From Clostridia bacterium (GTDB lineage: Bacteria; Bacillota; Peptococcia; DRI-13; UBA5745): 64,000 bases of DNA. The stretch is from positions 1 through 64,000 of the forward strand of contig JAHDPO010000002.1 of assembly GCA_018434325.1 (NCBI GenBank). The letters run 5' to 3'. Positions 52,852-62,565 of the stretch are shown piece by piece; position 1 is the stretch's first letter, and each line of letters opens with the position of its first letter. The translations under genes were made by a program, and so were the position numbers. Under the pieces are notes generated by a model. It was not told the origin of the DNA. It was given only the letters and a program-made list of their open reading frames with translations, and made no database searches.

Positions 52852-52886
52852 TTTGGATTTCCTCCCTTTTTCCTGACAAGTCACTC

Positions 52887-52912
52887 TCGAGTTATTTTTA
52901 TAAATAATTCGA
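52887..52912. promoter_or_regulatory. Operator-like palindrome upstream of modA (ModE/TunR-type candidate)
   Basis: TCGAGTTATTT and AAATAATTCGA form a near-perfect inverted repeat around TTTAT. It lies 8-30 bases after the -10 box, about where transcription starts, as expected for a molybdate-responsive repressor. ModE boxes also have CG at the ends and AT-rich arms; no modE-like gene is in the window. Confidence 0.5.
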
Positions 52913-52919
52913 CTCTTGC

Positions 52920-52947
52920 ATTATAGCAAATTGCGGCAACTTGTCAA
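52920..52947 (-). promoter_or_regulatory. Consensus promoter of the modABC-moa block
   Basis: On the minus strand TTGACA (52947-52942) and TATAAT (52925-52920), both perfect consensus, are 16 bases apart. Such a strong promoter next to a palindrome suggests on/off control by repression. Confidence 0.8.
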
Positions 52948-52957
52948 GTAGGGGGCT

Positions 52958-53149
52958 TTATTTATAGAGCAGCCAGATGATCAGAAATATAGGCAAGCCG
53001 ATGCCAATAAACAGCCAAAACCTGAAGAGCCATCTGCTGCGGGGCAGCTGATTCTTCAGCTGTTTTTCCGCCATTAATCGCGCTTCCACCTCCCTTTGCT
53101 GATGCTTTGCTTTGGCATCCTCGTAGTGGCTTCTGTGGTTATCAAACAT
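52958..53149 (-). CDS. Small single-pass membrane protein of unknown function
   Basis: A 63-residue protein: a charged N-terminal helix (HYEDAKAKHQQREVEARLMAEKQL) and a C-terminal membrane segment (WLFRFWLFIGIGLPIFLIIW). The start at 53149 has AAAGGAGGG upstream; the frame is open to 53197. It is not recognised and lies between the tRNA genes and the molybdenum block. Confidence 0.65.
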   Translation of the reverse strand: MFDNHRSHYEDAKAKHQQREVEARLMAEKQLKNQLPRSRWLFRFWLFIGIGLPIFLIIWLLYK

Positions 53150-53271
53150 GCTCTTCCCTCCTTTATTTTGCATAAGGGGCGCCCGGAATAGCACCACTCT
53201 ACATCTACATTATACACGTTTTCCCAAATTTTTTCCAACGTCATATCCTCTTCAAGAATAGTCGCATAGCA

Positions 53272-53313
53272 AAAGAACCCGCCATTCCTCAAATAAGGAA
53301 TTACGGGTTCTTT
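53272..53313 (-). terminator. Terminator after the tRNA genes
   Basis: AAAGAACCCG pairs with CGGGTTCTTT and ATTCCT with AGGAAT around a short loop, right next to the tRNA-Val 3' end; on the minus strand TTCTTTT closes it. Confidence 0.85.
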
Positions 53314-53314
53314 A

Positions 53315-53387
53315 TGGGCGATGACGGGATCGAACCGCCGACATCTTGCTTGTAAGGCAAGCGCTCTCCCAGCTGAGCTAATCGCCC
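53315..53387 (-). tRNA. tRNA-Val (anticodon TAC)
   Basis: On the minus strand it starts GGGCGATTAGCTCAGCTGGG and has the 7-bp acceptor stem GGGCGAT/ATCGCCC, anticodon arm CTTGC-CTTACAA-GCAAG giving anticodon TAC, and the T-loop GGTTCGATCC. Discriminator base A; CCA is not encoded. Confidence 0.95.
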
Positions 53388-53393
53388 GGGGAA

Positions 53394-53469
53394 TGGTGAG
53401 CCATCCGCGACTCGAACGCGGGACACCCTGATTAAAAGTCAGGTGCTCTACCGACTGAGCTAATGGCTC
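53394..53469 (-). tRNA. tRNA-Lys (anticodon TTT)
   Basis: On the minus strand it starts GAGCCATTAGCTCAGTCGGT and has acceptor stem GAGCCAT/ATGGCTC, anticodon arm CCTGA-CTTTTAA-TCAGG giving TTT, and T-loop CGTTCGAGTC. CCA is encoded (53394-53396). It is 6 bp from tRNA-Val and probably in the same transcript. Confidence 0.95.
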
Positions 53470-53622
53470 TTGCTTGGCCAAATGGCCTCACATTCACGAA
53501 TTATAACAGCTTCTTACCGGACTTGTCAATGGTTATTTTAAAATACCATTTACTTTGTTTACTTTCCGGCTTTTGTCGGCAAAGCCCCTATTTTATTGTC
53601 GCTTTGCGAGCAAAGCACTGCT

Positions 53623-54078
53623 TTACTGTCGCTTTGCTTGCTCCAGGCATTCGTAAACCAGTTTTTGAAATTCATTGACGTGGATGGTGCAGCCGGTGAC
53701 GGCGTCGGTGTACCCTTCCTCGCTGACGGCAAGGGCGTCGATACCGTTGCGCAGCACAAACTGCTCCGCCGCCAAAGCCTGATCATACCATTCATTGGAA
53801 GCTCCGGCGGCCAGCATGCCGTAAAGGCCGCTTTTGGAGTACTGCTTCTTATGGATAGGAATGCTGTCGTCTTTATAAATAGCATCCCAATTAATTTTGA
53901 TGATTTTGCCGTTTTCGATGGTAATCTCTACCGTCTCTTTCCAGCCGCTATTGGGAAACTCCGCCACTTGGGCGCTATAGACGCCGTCATTATAGGGCGA
54001 CCGGTTCATGCCCATCAGAAAAAGGGCTAAAACCAGGATCAAGACGAGGGCGCCTGCAATCAGGAAAATTCGTTTCAT
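53623..54078 (-). CDS. FMN-binding domain protein
   Basis: A 151-residue protein with an N-terminal membrane anchor (about 4-24) and an extracytoplasmic FMN_bind-like domain: DGVYSAQVAEFPNSGWKETV, IENGKIIKINWDAIYKDD, and TDAVTGCTIHVNEF, where the threonine of (V)TGxT is the usual site of covalent FMN attachment. Possibly an electron-transfer or redox accessory protein. A few short GTCGCTTTGC repeats (about 53597-53637) lie at its 3' end. Confidence 0.75.
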   Translation of the reverse strand: MKRIFLIAGALVLILVLALFLMGMNRSPYNDGVYSAQVAEFPNSGWKETVEITIENGKIIKINWDAIYKDDSIPIHKKQYSKSGLYGMLAAGASNEWYDQALAAEQFVLRNGIDALAVSEEGYTDAVTGCTIHVNEFQKLVYECLEQAKRQ

Positions 54079-54106
54079 CTTATTATATCCTCCCTTTCAG
54101 GCCCCA

Positions 54107-55822
54107 TTAAAGGGCCGCCGCTCCATCCGACAGCAGCCGGAATTGGGATACCAATTCTTTCAGCAAGTGGGACTGCTGAGATATCTCGCCGGCAGCATTG
54201 GCTGACTGGCTGGCAATAGAACTGTTTTGGTCCACAATTCTTTTTACGTGTTCCACAGCCTCCAAAAGCCGCCGGATATCCTCAAGCTGTTCCTTTGAGA
54301 GGAGAGTAATATCATTAATGATGGAGTTGCTTTGCTCCACACCGGTAACGATATCGCCCAGCGATCTGGAAGTGACTTCAGCAATGGACGTGCCCAGGGC
54401 CGCTTTTTGGATGGTGTCCTCAATCAGCACGCCGGTTTCCTTAGCGGCGGCAGCGCTTTTGGTAGCCAGGTTCCGTACCTCTTCGGCCACTACGGCAAAG
54501 CCCTTGCCGTGCTGGCCGGCTCTGGCCGCTTCTACTGCGGCGTTAAGGGCCAAAATATTCGTCTGGAAGGCGATGTCGTCAATAACCTTAATCACCTTGC
54601 CGATAGCCTGACTGGCCTTATTGATATCCGAAGCGGCCTGGTTCATCTGGGTCATCTTAACCGTGCCTTGCTTGGCATTCTCCCGGATGTTTTCCACCAT
54701 ATCGACGGCTTGCTGGGCCAGGCGGGTATTGTTTTCTGTTTTCTTGCTGATCTGCTGTATGGTATCCGACAGCTGTCTTATGGAATCAGACTGGGTCGCA
54801 GAACCGCTGGCTAAGAGCCTGGAGCCCTCGGAAAGCTGCCCTGCCTTATCGTTGACTCGCTCGGTAGAACGGGCAATCGTGCCGAATTTCTGATTGAGGT
54901 TATCCAGCATTTTGTGGACGGCCAGGCCCATGGTGTCTTGTTCTGACTGTAAGGCTACTTCCCGGGTCAAATCACCGTCGGCTACATAGGACAGATTACG
55001 GTCAAAGCTATGAAGCCTGTCTACAGTGACCGACAGAGCCTGGGCGCATTCTGCCGTTTCATCTTTCCCGGCAGCCACCTTATCCAGGTTTCTTGCCAAA
55101 GCCCCTTCTATCTGCAAATTGCCGGACTGGCCGATATTGACCAGAACATCCCGTATATAGCTTACCGGCCTGGTGATCGATCTCATGATGATCGTCGCCA
55201 TAACCATCGCCGTCGCTATAGAAAGAAGAGAAACGGCTACCACAATAATCAGAGCAATTTTATTGAAATCCTGGGTCTCCTGCATTTTTATGGCCACCAT
55301 GTCGTCGATATCCTTGATGGCATTGGATAAAGATTCGTGAGCCAATAAGTTGATCCGGCGGGTAGCCCCGGCTTTGCTGCGGAAGTCTTCTATTGCTTGG
55401 GGAGATAAGCCGTCTCCGGCCTTCACACCGCTTTCCATACCTAAAAGATCTTGCCGCCATTGGCTGTACAGACCTTCAAAATCCATAATTTTTTGACGGT
55501 AGGCAGCCAACTCCGGGTAGGCCTCAATATACTCGTTGAGCTTTTTTATCCGAATGTCGCAGTACAGCAGCTGCTTTACCACATTACCGTAAGCTTCGGC
55601 AGACCGGGTCTCATATAATACCCCGGCAGATATCCTGGTTTCATTCAGGATATGCATTAAGTCGTTGGCGTTGCTTTGCAGGCCGCTGTAAACATCCACC
55701 TCGTCGATATTAGCTCCCGTGCGGGCTGATGAAATGATAGACGTAACAGCAATAACCAATAGAAGCAGGACAACACAAGAAAAACCCAGTGAGATTTTAG
55801 TACCGATCTTCAGGTTCCCCAC
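54107..55822 (-). CDS. Methyl-accepting chemotaxis protein
   Basis: A 571-residue receptor: TM1 (about 11-33), a four-helix-bundle ligand domain (about 35-185), TM2 (about 188-210), HAMP (about 212-270), and a signalling domain with the conserved tip [20 protein letters not shown] and [15 protein letters not shown]. The start is GTG at 55822 with GAGGTGA upstream. It relays ligand state to CheW/CheA; no other che gene is in the window. Ligand unknown. Confidence 0.93.
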   Translation of the reverse strand: MGNLKIGTKISLGFSCVVLLLLVIAVTSIISSARTGANIDEVDVYSGLQSNANDLMHILNETRISAGVLYETRSAEAYGNVVKQLLYCDIRIKKLNEYIEAYPELAAYRQKIMDFEGLYSQWRQDLLGMESGVKAGDGLSPQAIEDFRSKAGATRRINLLAHESLSNAIKDIDDMVAIKMQETQDFNKIALIIVVAVSLLSIATAMVMATIIMRSITRPVSYIRDVLVNIGQSGNLQIEGALARNLDKVAAGKDETAECAQALSVTVDRLHSFDRNLSYVADGDLTREVALQSEQDTMGLAVHKMLDNLNQKFGTIARSTERVNDKAGQLSEGSRLLASGSATQSDSIRQLSDTIQQISKKTENNTRLAQQAVDMVENIRENAKQGTVKMTQMNQAASDINKASQAIGKVIKVIDDIAFQTNILALNAAVEAARAGQHGKGFAVVAEEVRNLATKSAAAAKETGVLIEDTIQKAALGTSIAEVTSRSLGDIVTGVEQSNSIINDITLLSKEQLEDIRRLLEAVEHVKRIVDQNSSIASQSANAAGEISQQSHLLKELVSQFRLLSDGAAAL

Positions 55823-55914
55823 AAATTCACCTCATTTATTGCAATATTCTTTTTACCATATTCTTTTACTATTATCGCACATTTCAGAATAGAAACAATG
55901 AATAATCTTAAAAA

Positions 55915-55938
55915 AATCGAGGGAAATCCCTCGATTTT
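55915..55938 (-). terminator. Terminator after the flavoprotein gene
   Basis: AAAATCGAGGGA pairs with TCCCTCGATTTT, a short perfect stem with A and T runs on both sides, between the flavoprotein stop and the chemoreceptor gene. Confidence 0.8.
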
Positions 55939-55985
55939 ACTGTGTTTATTGAAAAATAGACGAGAATAGTTACTATTTCTGTTAT

Positions 55986-57389
55986 TTACCGGCTTAATAT
56001 ATTCCTGGCTGCCAGAATTCCGCTGACGGAAGCCTGCATCAAGCCCCGGGTCAGGCCGGCGCCGTCGCCTACGGCATACAGACCGGAAATAGCCGTTTCC
56101 ATATTGTTATTCACTTCGATTTTTGAAGAATAAAACTTAGCTTCCACACCATAGAGCAAGGTTGCCTTGCTGTAAAGGCCCGGCGCCACTTTATCCAGGG
56201 ATTTCAAGGTCTCCATGATGGAGGTTAAGAAACGCTGGGGCAGCACAAAGCTGAGATCTCCCGGCACTGCGCTTTTCAGGGTGGGGATCGTAGTGGACTT
56301 AGCCAGCCGGCTTTTGTCGCTGCGGCGGCCTTTGATCAGGTCCTCCAGCCGCTGCACCATGATACCGCCGCCGGTAAGCATGTTGGCGCATTTGGCAATA
56401 TATTTGCCGTATTCAATAGGCTGATTAAAAGGCTGGGTAAAGTTGCTGGATACCAGCAGCGCGAAGTTGGTGTTGCCGGTTTTCAGCTTGGGATCATGAA
56501 AGCTGTGGCCGTTAACCAAAGCCACGCCGCCTTCGTAGCTTTCCTCGGAGACAATGCCGCCGGGGTTCATGCAAAAGGTGCGCACCTTGTTTTCAAAGGT
56601 ATCGGAATAATAAACCAGCTTGGCTTCGTACAGCTCCCTCGTCAGATGATCCATGACGGAATTGGGCGTTTCCACCCGGACGCCGATATCCACTGAATTA
56701 TTGATGGTGTTGAGCTTAAGCTGCCGGGCCTGATCCGTCAGCCATTCCGCCCCGCCCCGGCCGGGAGCGGCAATAATCCGCTCCGCCCTTACTTCCTCCT
56801 GGCTGCCGTCGCTATTTTGCAAGACAGCGCCTACAGCCTTGCCTTCTGCCACCAGGATATCCACCACCGGCGTCAGGGGCCGGAACTCAATCTTCTTCTG
56901 CTCCACCAAATCTACATAAATATTTTTCAGCACCGCAAAGCCGGTCTCCGTACCCATATGACGGACGGGGCAAGGCACCAAAAGAATGCTGTGACGGGAG
57001 GCGGCGTAAGAAATATCCTCCACGCTCTTTGTATTGAGGCCGTGAACCTGATCCGGCGCCCCAAAGTGGCGGTAAATTTCATCGGTATAGTCGATCATTT
57101 CCTGGGTCTGGCTTTGGCCGATATAATCAGCCAGCTGCCCGCCCACCGCCGGTGAAAGAGAAAGCTTGCCGTCGCTGAAAGCGCCGGCGCCGGCCCAGCC
57201 GTTCATAATAGCGCAAGGCCGGCAATGAGCGCATTTGCCGGTTTTCGGTATGGGGCAGCTTCTCTCTTGAATCTTGCGGCCCTTATCCACCAGCAGCACC
57301 TTAGCCTCAGGCTTATTTTTGACCAGCTCATAGGCGGCAAAAATTCCCGCCGGACCGGCCCCGATGATCAATACGTCGTAAACCTTCAT
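55986..57389 (-). CDS. FAD-dependent oxidoreductase (COG2509-like)
   Basis: A 467-residue flavoprotein with the N-terminal FAD motif DVLIIGAGPAGIFAAYEL and a C-terminal GLYAVGDGAGLTRGLMQASV. A cysteine-rich stretch SCPIPKTGKCAHCRPCAIMN (43-63) is typical of this family of uncharacterised dehydrogenases. Its substrate is unknown. It is 11 bp downstream of dnaB and likely co-transcribed with the replication/ribosomal cluster. Confidence 0.88.
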   Translation of the reverse strand: MKVYDVLIIGAGPAGIFAAYELVKNKPEAKVLLVDKGRKIQERSCPIPKTGKCAHCRPCAIMNGWAGAGAFSDGKLSLSPAVGGQLADYIGQSQTQEMIDYTDEIYRHFGAPDQVHGLNTKSVEDISYAASRHSILLVPCPVRHMGTETGFAVLKNIYVDLVEQKKIEFRPLTPVVDILVAEGKAVGAVLQNSDGSQEEVRAERIIAAPGRGGAEWLTDQARQLKLNTINNSVDIGVRVETPNSVMDHLTRELYEAKLVYYSDTFENKVRTFCMNPGGIVSEESYEGGVALVNGHSFHDPKLKTGNTNFALLVSSNFTQPFNQPIEYGKYIAKCANMLTGGGIMVQRLEDLIKGRRSDKSRLAKSTTIPTLKSAVPGDLSFVLPQRFLTSIMETLKSLDKVAPGLYSKATLLYGVEAKFYSSKIEVNNNMETAISGLYAVGDGAGLTRGLMQASVSGILAARNILSR

Positions 57390-57400
57390 TTCTTATCCCC

Positions 57401-58753
57401 CTACTCGGCGCTGTCGCCGCCTCTCTCGTAACCTGTATATAGATTGAAAAACTTCGTAAACCTGTCGTCAAAGCCCAGTTCTATGGTGCCTACGGGACCA
57501 TTGCGGTGCTTAGCCACAATGATCTCGGCAATACCCTTGCGTTCCGTATTGCGGTCGTAATAATCCTCCCGGTAAATAAACATAACCAAGTCGGCATCCT
57601 GCTCCAAAGCCCCCGATTCCCTGAGATGGCTGAGACCCGGCCGTTTGTCGCCGGTTTTTTCTACCTCCCGGGACAGCTGGGATAAAGCGATTACCGGTAC
57701 CCGCAATTCCCGGGCCAGAGCCTTCAAAGAGCGGGAAATCTCGGAAATCTCCTGCTGCCGGTTTTCGCCGCCTTTGCGGTCGCCCTGCATCAATTGCAGA
57801 TAGTCCACCAGGATCATTTGCAGATCATTCTCCGCCTTCATGCGGCGGGCCTTCGATCTGAGCTCGGAAACGCTGATGCCCGGCGTATCATCCACGTAGA
57901 TAGGAGATTGAGACAGCACCGCTGCCGCATCCACCAGCTTGGCCCATTCGTCGCCTTTCAGCCGGCCGTTGCGCAGGGCGGTTTGCTCGATATTGGCCCG
58001 GGAGCTGATGAAACGAATCAGCAGCTGCTCCCTGGACATTTCCAGGCTGAATACGGCCACCGGCGCTTTAAAACGCACCGCCGCACTTTCTGCCAGGTTT
58101 AAGGCAAAGGCCGTCTTGCCCATGGAAGGCCTGGCGGCCAGGATCACCAGATCCGAAGGCTGCCAGCCGCTGGTAAACTGATCTAAAGCCGTGAAATAAG
58201 AAGGAACGCCGGTAATACCCTCCGGCCGTTGGGACAAACTTTCGATTTGATTGACCATGGCCGGCAAAAGCTCCCGGATAGGAGTCAGCCCCTGGCTGCT
58301 GCGGCCCTGGCCAATTTCAAAAATCGCCTGCTCCGCCTGACCGATGAGTCCGTATATATCGTCGACATCTTCATAACAGCGCAGCCCGATTTCTCCGGTG
58401 ACCCGGATCAGCCGCCGCAGCAAGGCTTTATCCAGAACGATCCTGGCATAATACCGGATGCCTGCCGACGTGGGTACCAGATTGGCCAGGGAGGCCAAGT
58501 AGCTCATGCCGCCGCACTTATCCAGGGCGTCCTTTTGCCGCAGGGCTTCCGTCACCGTCACCAGGTCTACCGGCTGCCCCTCCTGCTCCAGGCTTCGGAC
58601 AGCCCGGAAAATCAGGCGATGGGCATCCCGGTAAAAGTCTTCTTCATGCAGAAGCTCACTGCCGATGACGATAGCTTCTTTGTCCAAAAGCATGGCGCCC
58701 AGGGCGGCCTGTTCGGCTTCCTGGCTGTATGGAGGCATTCTGTCAACATCCAT
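57401..58753 (-). CDS. dnaB: Replicative DNA helicase
   Basis: A 450-residue DnaB-family helicase: N-terminal primase-interaction domain (SQEAEQAALGAMLLDKEAI) and RecA-like C-terminal domain with Walker A ARPSMGKTAFALN, FSLEMSREQLLIRFIS, LILVDYLQLM-like ILVDYLQLMQG, and RESGALEQDADLVMFI. It unwinds DNA ahead of the fork. Seven bases downstream of rplI, as in many Bacillota. Confidence 0.97.
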   Translation of the reverse strand: MDVDRMPPYSQEAEQAALGAMLLDKEAIVIGSELLHEEDFYRDAHRLIFRAVRSLEQEGQPVDLVTVTEALRQKDALDKCGGMSYLASLANLVPTSAGIRYYARIVLDKALLRRLIRVTGEIGLRCYEDVDDIYGLIGQAEQAIFEIGQGRSSQGLTPIRELLPAMVNQIESLSQRPEGITGVPSYFTALDQFTSGWQPSDLVILAARPSMGKTAFALNLAESAAVRFKAPVAVFSLEMSREQLLIRFISSRANIEQTALRNGRLKGDEWAKLVDAAAVLSQSPIYVDDTPGISVSELRSKARRMKAENDLQMILVDYLQLMQGDRKGGENRQQEISEISRSLKALARELRVPVIALSQLSREVEKTGDKRPGLSHLRESGALEQDADLVMFIYREDYYDRNTERKGIAEIIVAKHRNGPVGTIELGFDDRFTKFFNLYTGYERGGDSAE

Positions 58754-58760
58754 ATTGTCC

Positions 58761-59210
58761 TCAGACGGCCTCCGTTACGATGATCTTCTTTGCCAGCACT
58801 ACTTCGGGATGGAGTCGAACCAGCACCTCATGCTCTCCTAAAGATTTGATGCTGCCTTTGATCTCAATTTTGCGCCGGTCGATGGTGAGGCCATAGGTCT
58901 GCTCCAGCACATCGCCGATATCTTTATTGGTAACGGCTCCAAAAAGCTTTTGGCCGCCGCCGGTTTTGGCCGGCACCTTAATCTCCAGGTCCTTCAGCTG
59001 ATTAGCCAGCCCTTTAGCCTGAGCCAGATCCGCCGCCTTCTTTTCAGCCAGCATTTGCTGCTGCCGCTCCAATTCCTTCATGTTGGCGCCCGTAGCCTCT
59101 ATCGCCAGTTTCTTGGGAAACAGAAAATTGCGGGCGTAACCCTCGGCTACATTTACCGCCTCGCCTTTTTTTCCGCTGCCCTTCACGTCTTCCAGCAAAA
59201 TAACTTTCAT
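58761..59210 (-). CDS. rplI: 50S ribosomal protein L9
   Basis: A 149-residue L9: N-terminal domain [19 protein letters not shown] with [17 protein letters not shown], a long connecting helix, and the C-terminal rRNA-binding domain. AAGGAGG precedes the ATG. Length is standard. Confidence 0.98.
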   Translation of the reverse strand: MKVILLEDVKGSGKKGEAVNVAEGYARNFLFPKKLAIEATGANMKELERQQQMLAEKKAADLAQAKGLANQLKDLEIKVPAKTGGGQKLFGAVTNKDIGDVLEQTYGLTIDRRKIEIKGSIKSLGEHEVLVRLHPEVVLAKKIIVTEAV

Positions 59211-59226
59211 GTAAGATCCTCCTTTG

Positions 59227-60222
59227 TTACTTCTTTTTCTTCAGTAAATCCAAGCCCCGAAAATCCATAAACACATCAGCTACGCCTATAAAAGAAATGG
59301 GGACCAGCAAATTGAAAAAGGTTATAAAGATAGCTATGACCAAAAGCAGTTTATAAAATCGCTGGCTTTGGGGTGGAGCTTTTTTAATATAATGGGAAAT
59401 AACGCCCATGCCTTGAAAAAAATAAAGCGCCAGAAAAATCATGGTTATATTCTGGCCGGCCATCGGCAGCGAGAGATTGCCGGGGAATAAATAATTGCCG
59501 GCCACCGTCAGGCCAACGCCGCCGATAATCCCATAGACAAAGGGCAGGGGCAGCTGAAAATCCGCCAGCTTCGTCACCGGCGGAAGGGTTATCCGTAATT
59601 TGCCTAAGATCAGCTGCGCCACCATGAAATTGGTGAGAGCCGTCGTCAGGGAGCTGATCAGCAAAATAGCCGGCAAAAGGTAGATCATCAGGGCAAAAAT
59701 TTCTGTTATATAAGCCGTCAGTTCCTGTGCCGTCATCTTTATGCTGGTTAAAAGCCCGTAATCTGCCGCCATCTGTACGACCTCAGTGACGGTGGCGCTG
59801 TCAATGGAAAACATCTTTTCAAAGCTTAATCCCATGACGAATATGGAAATTGCCAGGGAGGCGGCTATGCCGATGAAGGCGGCAACAGTAGTGTAGATGA
59901 CGGTTTTTTCTGTACGCCAGCTACGGTGGAAGCCGAAGCCCAGGACTAAGGCCGGGCCGGCGGAACGAATCAGCATGCTCAAAGCATTCAGCGGCGTGGA
60001 GATGATCAGGATCACCAAACCGGCTACCGCCATGGTCAAAGCTCCGGCCCTCATGCCGTGGTGCAGGCAGATCACCACCACCGGCAAAGTCCATACCAGC
60101 ATAACTATGGGCGTCAGCATGGGAATATAGATGCCAGCCATGGCCAAAACCGCCGTCAAGCCGGCCATAACCGCGCCTTCCGTAAGCGCTTTCGTCTCCA
60201 TACCTAATCTGGAATTGGCCAT
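59227..60222 (-). CDS. DUF2232 membrane protein (YybS-like)
   Basis: A 331-residue integral membrane protein with about eight TM segments, related to YybS (DUF2232), which occurs between rpsR and rplI in many Bacillota. It opens [20 protein letters not shown] and has the PxxG-type segment [20 protein letters not shown]. Some relatives resemble S-components of ECF transporters; function is unproven. A terminator separates it from rpsR. Confidence 0.87.
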   Translation of the reverse strand: MANSRLGMETKALTEGAVMAGLTAVLAMAGIYIPMLTPIVMLVWTLPVVVICLHHGMRAGALTMAVAGLVILIISTPLNALSMLIRSAGPALVLGFGFHRSWRTEKTVIYTTVAAFIGIAASLAISIFVMGLSFEKMFSIDSATVTEVVQMAADYGLLTSIKMTAQELTAYITEIFALMIYLLPAILLISSLTTALTNFMVAQLILGKLRITLPPVTKLADFQLPLPFVYGIIGGVGLTVAGNYLFPGNLSLPMAGQNITMIFLALYFFQGMGVISHYIKKAPPQSQRFYKLLLVIAIFITFFNLLVPISFIGVADVFMDFRGLDLLKKKK

Positions 60223-60313
60223 TCTCGTTCTTTCCCCTTTTCCTCTCCAGTGTCTTGCAATATTTATTCGTACTCTTTAGGATAACATAATTATCCTGCC
60301 TTGGCTACAATGA

Positions 60314-60341
60314 AAAAGGCTGCCTCGTAGGAGACAGCCTT
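60314..60341 (-). terminator. Terminator after rpsF-ssb-rpsR
   Basis: AAGGCTGCCTC and GAGACAGCCTT pair around GTAG (one internal G-T or mismatch pair); on the minus strand TTTTT follows. Confidence 0.85.
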
Positions 60342-60369
60342 GATGAACCATACGTACTGTTTGCTGGCC

Positions 60370-60600
60370 TTATTCTGCGCTAAAGGGCAGAAGAGCCACG
60401 TTTCTGGCCCGTTTGATGGCAATGGTCAGCTGCCGCTGATGCTTGGCGCAATTGCCGGAAATCCGCCGGGGATAGATTTTGCCCCGTTCAGAAATATATT
60501 TCTTTAAGCGCCCGATTTCTTTGTAGTCGATGCTTTCTACTTTATCGACACAAAAGCTGCATACGCGTTTGCGGGGGCGCCGTTGGCGGTCACGTTTCAC
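60370..60600 (-). CDS. rpsR: 30S ribosomal protein S18
   Basis: A 76-residue S18 with the zinc-ribbon-like cysteines CSFC and NC near [11 protein letters not shown] (the C+ form of S18) and the conserved [19 protein letters not shown]. Start is GTG at 60600 with AGGAGGG upstream. S6 and S18 bind 16S rRNA as a pair. Confidence 0.97.
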   Translation of the reverse strand: MKRDRQRRPRKRVCSFCVDKVESIDYKEIGRLKKYISERGKIYPRRISGNCAKHQRQLTIAIKRARNVALLPFSAE

Positions 60601-60624
60601 CTTGTTTCCCTCCTATACTAAGAA

Positions 60625-61017
60625 TTAAAAGGGGATGTCCTCGTCCGTAAAGCCGATATCGCTGCCCATGGAGCCGCCTTCCGATCTTTTGCCTTCGCCT
60701 TTTTTATCGAGAAAGCGCACCGTGTCCGCTATCACTTCAGTCATCCAACGGCGCTGGCCGTCCTGACCGTCAAAACTGCGGATCTGTAACCGGCCGTCTA
60801 CGGCAGCTAAGCTTCCTTTGCCCAAATAATTGGCGCAGTTTTCTGCCTGCTTCTGCCATACAACGATGTTGATAAAGTCGGCTTCTCTCTCTCCTTGAGC
60901 GTTTGTCCGAGCCCGGTCCACCGCTAAAGTAAATGTAGCAACCGCCGTACCGTTAGGCGTATATTTTAACTCCGGATCTTTGGTCAGCCGGCCGATCAGT
61001 ATTATTCGGTTTAACAT
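60625..61017 (-). CDS. ssb: Single-stranded DNA-binding protein
   Basis: A 130-residue SSB with an OB-fold ([38 protein letters not shown]) and the acidic tip DEDIPF at the C-terminus, which recruits replication and repair proteins. The tail linker is short. It lies between rpsF and rpsR. Confidence 0.98.
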   Translation of the reverse strand: MLNRIILIGRLTKDPELKYTPNGTAVATFTLAVDRARTNAQGEREADFINIVVWQKQAENCANYLGKGSLAAVDGRLQIRSFDGQDGQRRWMTEVIADTVRFLDKKGEGKRSEGGSMGSDIGFTDEDIPF

Positions 61018-61078
61018 AAGAACACCGTCCTGTCATTACATCCTGTCAAAAGTGCCATACCTTGTCAGGCCTTGTTCT

Positions 61079-61369
61079 TTATTTTTCGTCTTGATTAATG
61101 ATCATGAATCTCAGCATATTGTCTGAAATTTTCATGATGCGGTCAAGCTCTTTTACCACGGCCGGTTCACTCTTAAAGTTCATCAGCACATAGTAGCCTT
61201 CGAAGAGATCCTTGATCTCATAAGCCAGGCGGCGCTTGCCCCATTTGTCAACGGAAACCAGCTCTCCTTGACCGTCGGTGACAATGGCGGAATACTTTTC
61301 AACAGCCTGCAGAATGGCTTCTTCCTCCATGTCCGGCTTCAAGATATACATGCACTCATAGTTTCTCAT
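61079..61369 (-). CDS. rpsF: 30S ribosomal protein S6
   Basis: A 96-residue S6: MRNYECMYILKPDMEEEAI and DKWGKRRLAYEIKDLFEGYY are typical. AGGAGG precedes the ATG. First gene of rpsF-ssb-rpsR. The 140-bp leader upstream has a TATAAT box on the minus strand (61467-61462) with a weak -35, and GC-rich stems containing CCG that might be an S6:S18 autoregulatory motif; this last point is tentative. Confidence 0.97.
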   Translation of the reverse strand: MRNYECMYILKPDMEEEAILQAVEKYSAIVTDGQGELVSVDKWGKRRLAYEIKDLFEGYYVLMNFKSEPAVVKELDRIMKISDNMLRFMIINQDEK

Positions 61370-61509
61370 TTGACTTCACCTCCTCCCTTCGGACTAAACG
61401 GCCCCGCTATGATAAAGGCTTGTAGGCATCAAACCTTCCGGCGGAGCAGGGATACAACTTGATTATATTATCATAAAAACAATTAATAAGCAAGGACAAA
61501 AACTTACGG

Positions 61510-61713
61510 CTAGCCCTGCGGCTGGTCCAAGCCGGGTCCCGCAGCCTTTCTGACCAGCTTCAGCAGCTGCTCCCGCTGCATCAGCATAATGTGACCGCAG
61601 CCCATACATTGCAAACGATATTCCCAGCCGGGCCGCAGCACCTTCCAGTCTTTACTGCCGCAGGGGTGAGGTTTCTTTAATGTCAGTACGGTTCCTTCTA
61701 TGTAAAGACTCAT
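61510..61713 (-). CDS. DUF951 family protein
   Basis: A 67-residue protein of the DUF951 family, with the core LKKPHPCGSKDWKVLRPG and MGCGHIMLMQREQLLKLVRK. The two cysteine-containing parts may bind zinc and the fold resembles an OB or Sm-like barrel, so nucleic acid binding is possible. It is usually near mscS and the origin. Its ATG overlaps the stop of the mscS gene. Confidence 0.92.
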   Translation of the reverse strand: MSLYIEGTVLTLKKPHPCGSKDWKVLRPGWEYRLQCMGCGHIMLMQREQLLKLVRKAAGPGLDQPQG

Positions 61714-62552
61714 ACTTTCTCCTCCAGGATCACCTGCGTATGGGGATAGGCTATAGCTATGCCCGCTGCCGCCAAAGATTCTTTGGCCTTTTTCCGCAAG
61801 GCTCTCTCAATTCCCCATTGCTCCATCGGCTGCGACTTGCCGGTCATGCGAACCACCATACCGGCGGCCGTCAAATCTATGATACCTAATGCCGTAATCT
61901 TCTCCCGGATGATTTCTGTAAATTCCTCGTTGACGGCGTCGCAAGCCTTTTGCAGCACCTCGACTACCCTGTTGATATCCTCCTCATAAGACACCGCCAG
62001 CTCCACCAGCACCCGGCTCTTTCCCCGGTGATGGTTCGTCACTAAAGTCATGCCGCCGTTAGGCAGGATATGCAGCCTGCCGTCAAAATCTCGCAGGTAA
62101 GTGCAGCGCAAATTGAATTGCTCCACATAGCCGGCAACACCCTGGGCCTCGATGTATTCGCCCACTAAGTATTGATCTTCCAGCAAAATAAAAAATCCCG
62201 TGATGATATCCCGGCACAGGCTTTGGGCGCCGAAAGCCACCGCCACGCCTAAAACGCCGGCAGTGGATAAAATAGCCATCACCGGTACATGGAGGCGGTC
62301 CAGAACAGTTACGGCCATAACGAAATACAGGCCGTACTTCACTATGTTTTTCAGCAGACCTTCCAGGGTTTTGATACGATTGTGATCAAAGGGCCTGGAC
62401 ACTCTGTTCAATCGGGCCTTGGCCAGACCGTCGATCAGGGCGTTGGCCACCCGGATTAAAATCATGCCCCCGATGATGATCAAAACAGGCACAAGGATCG
62501 CTTCAATAATCTGCTGATTTTCTCCCAGGTAGTTTTCAATCCACACTTTCAT
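61710..62552 (-). CDS. Small-conductance mechanosensitive channel (MscS family)
   Basis: A 280-residue channel protein with three N-terminal TM segments, a glycine/alanine-rich pore helix (STAGVLGVAVAFGAQSLCRDI) and a cytoplasmic vestibule domain. It opens under membrane tension to release osmolytes. The ATG at 62552 has AAAGGAC upstream; an earlier in-frame TTG overlaps the previous gene. Located between DUF951 and the HEAT-like gene. Confidence 0.92.
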   Translation of the reverse strand: MKVWIENYLGENQQIIEAILVPVLIIIGGMILIRVANALIDGLAKARLNRVSRPFDHNRIKTLEGLLKNIVKYGLYFVMAVTVLDRLHVPVMAILSTAGVLGVAVAFGAQSLCRDIITGFFILLEDQYLVGEYIEAQGVAGYVEQFNLRCTYLRDFDGRLHILPNGGMTLVTNHHRGKSRVLVELAVSYEEDINRVVEVLQKACDAVNEEFTEIIREKITALGIIDLTAAGMVVRMTGKSQPMEQWGIERALRKKAKESLAAAGIAIAYPHTQVILEEKV

Positions 62553-62565
62553 GTCTTGTCCTTTT

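Noticed and set aside
53463-53678. Small plus-strand gene of 71 codons
   Set aside because: It overlaps the tRNA-Lys gene and the 3' end of the FMN-binding gene and has no similarity or ribosome binding site.
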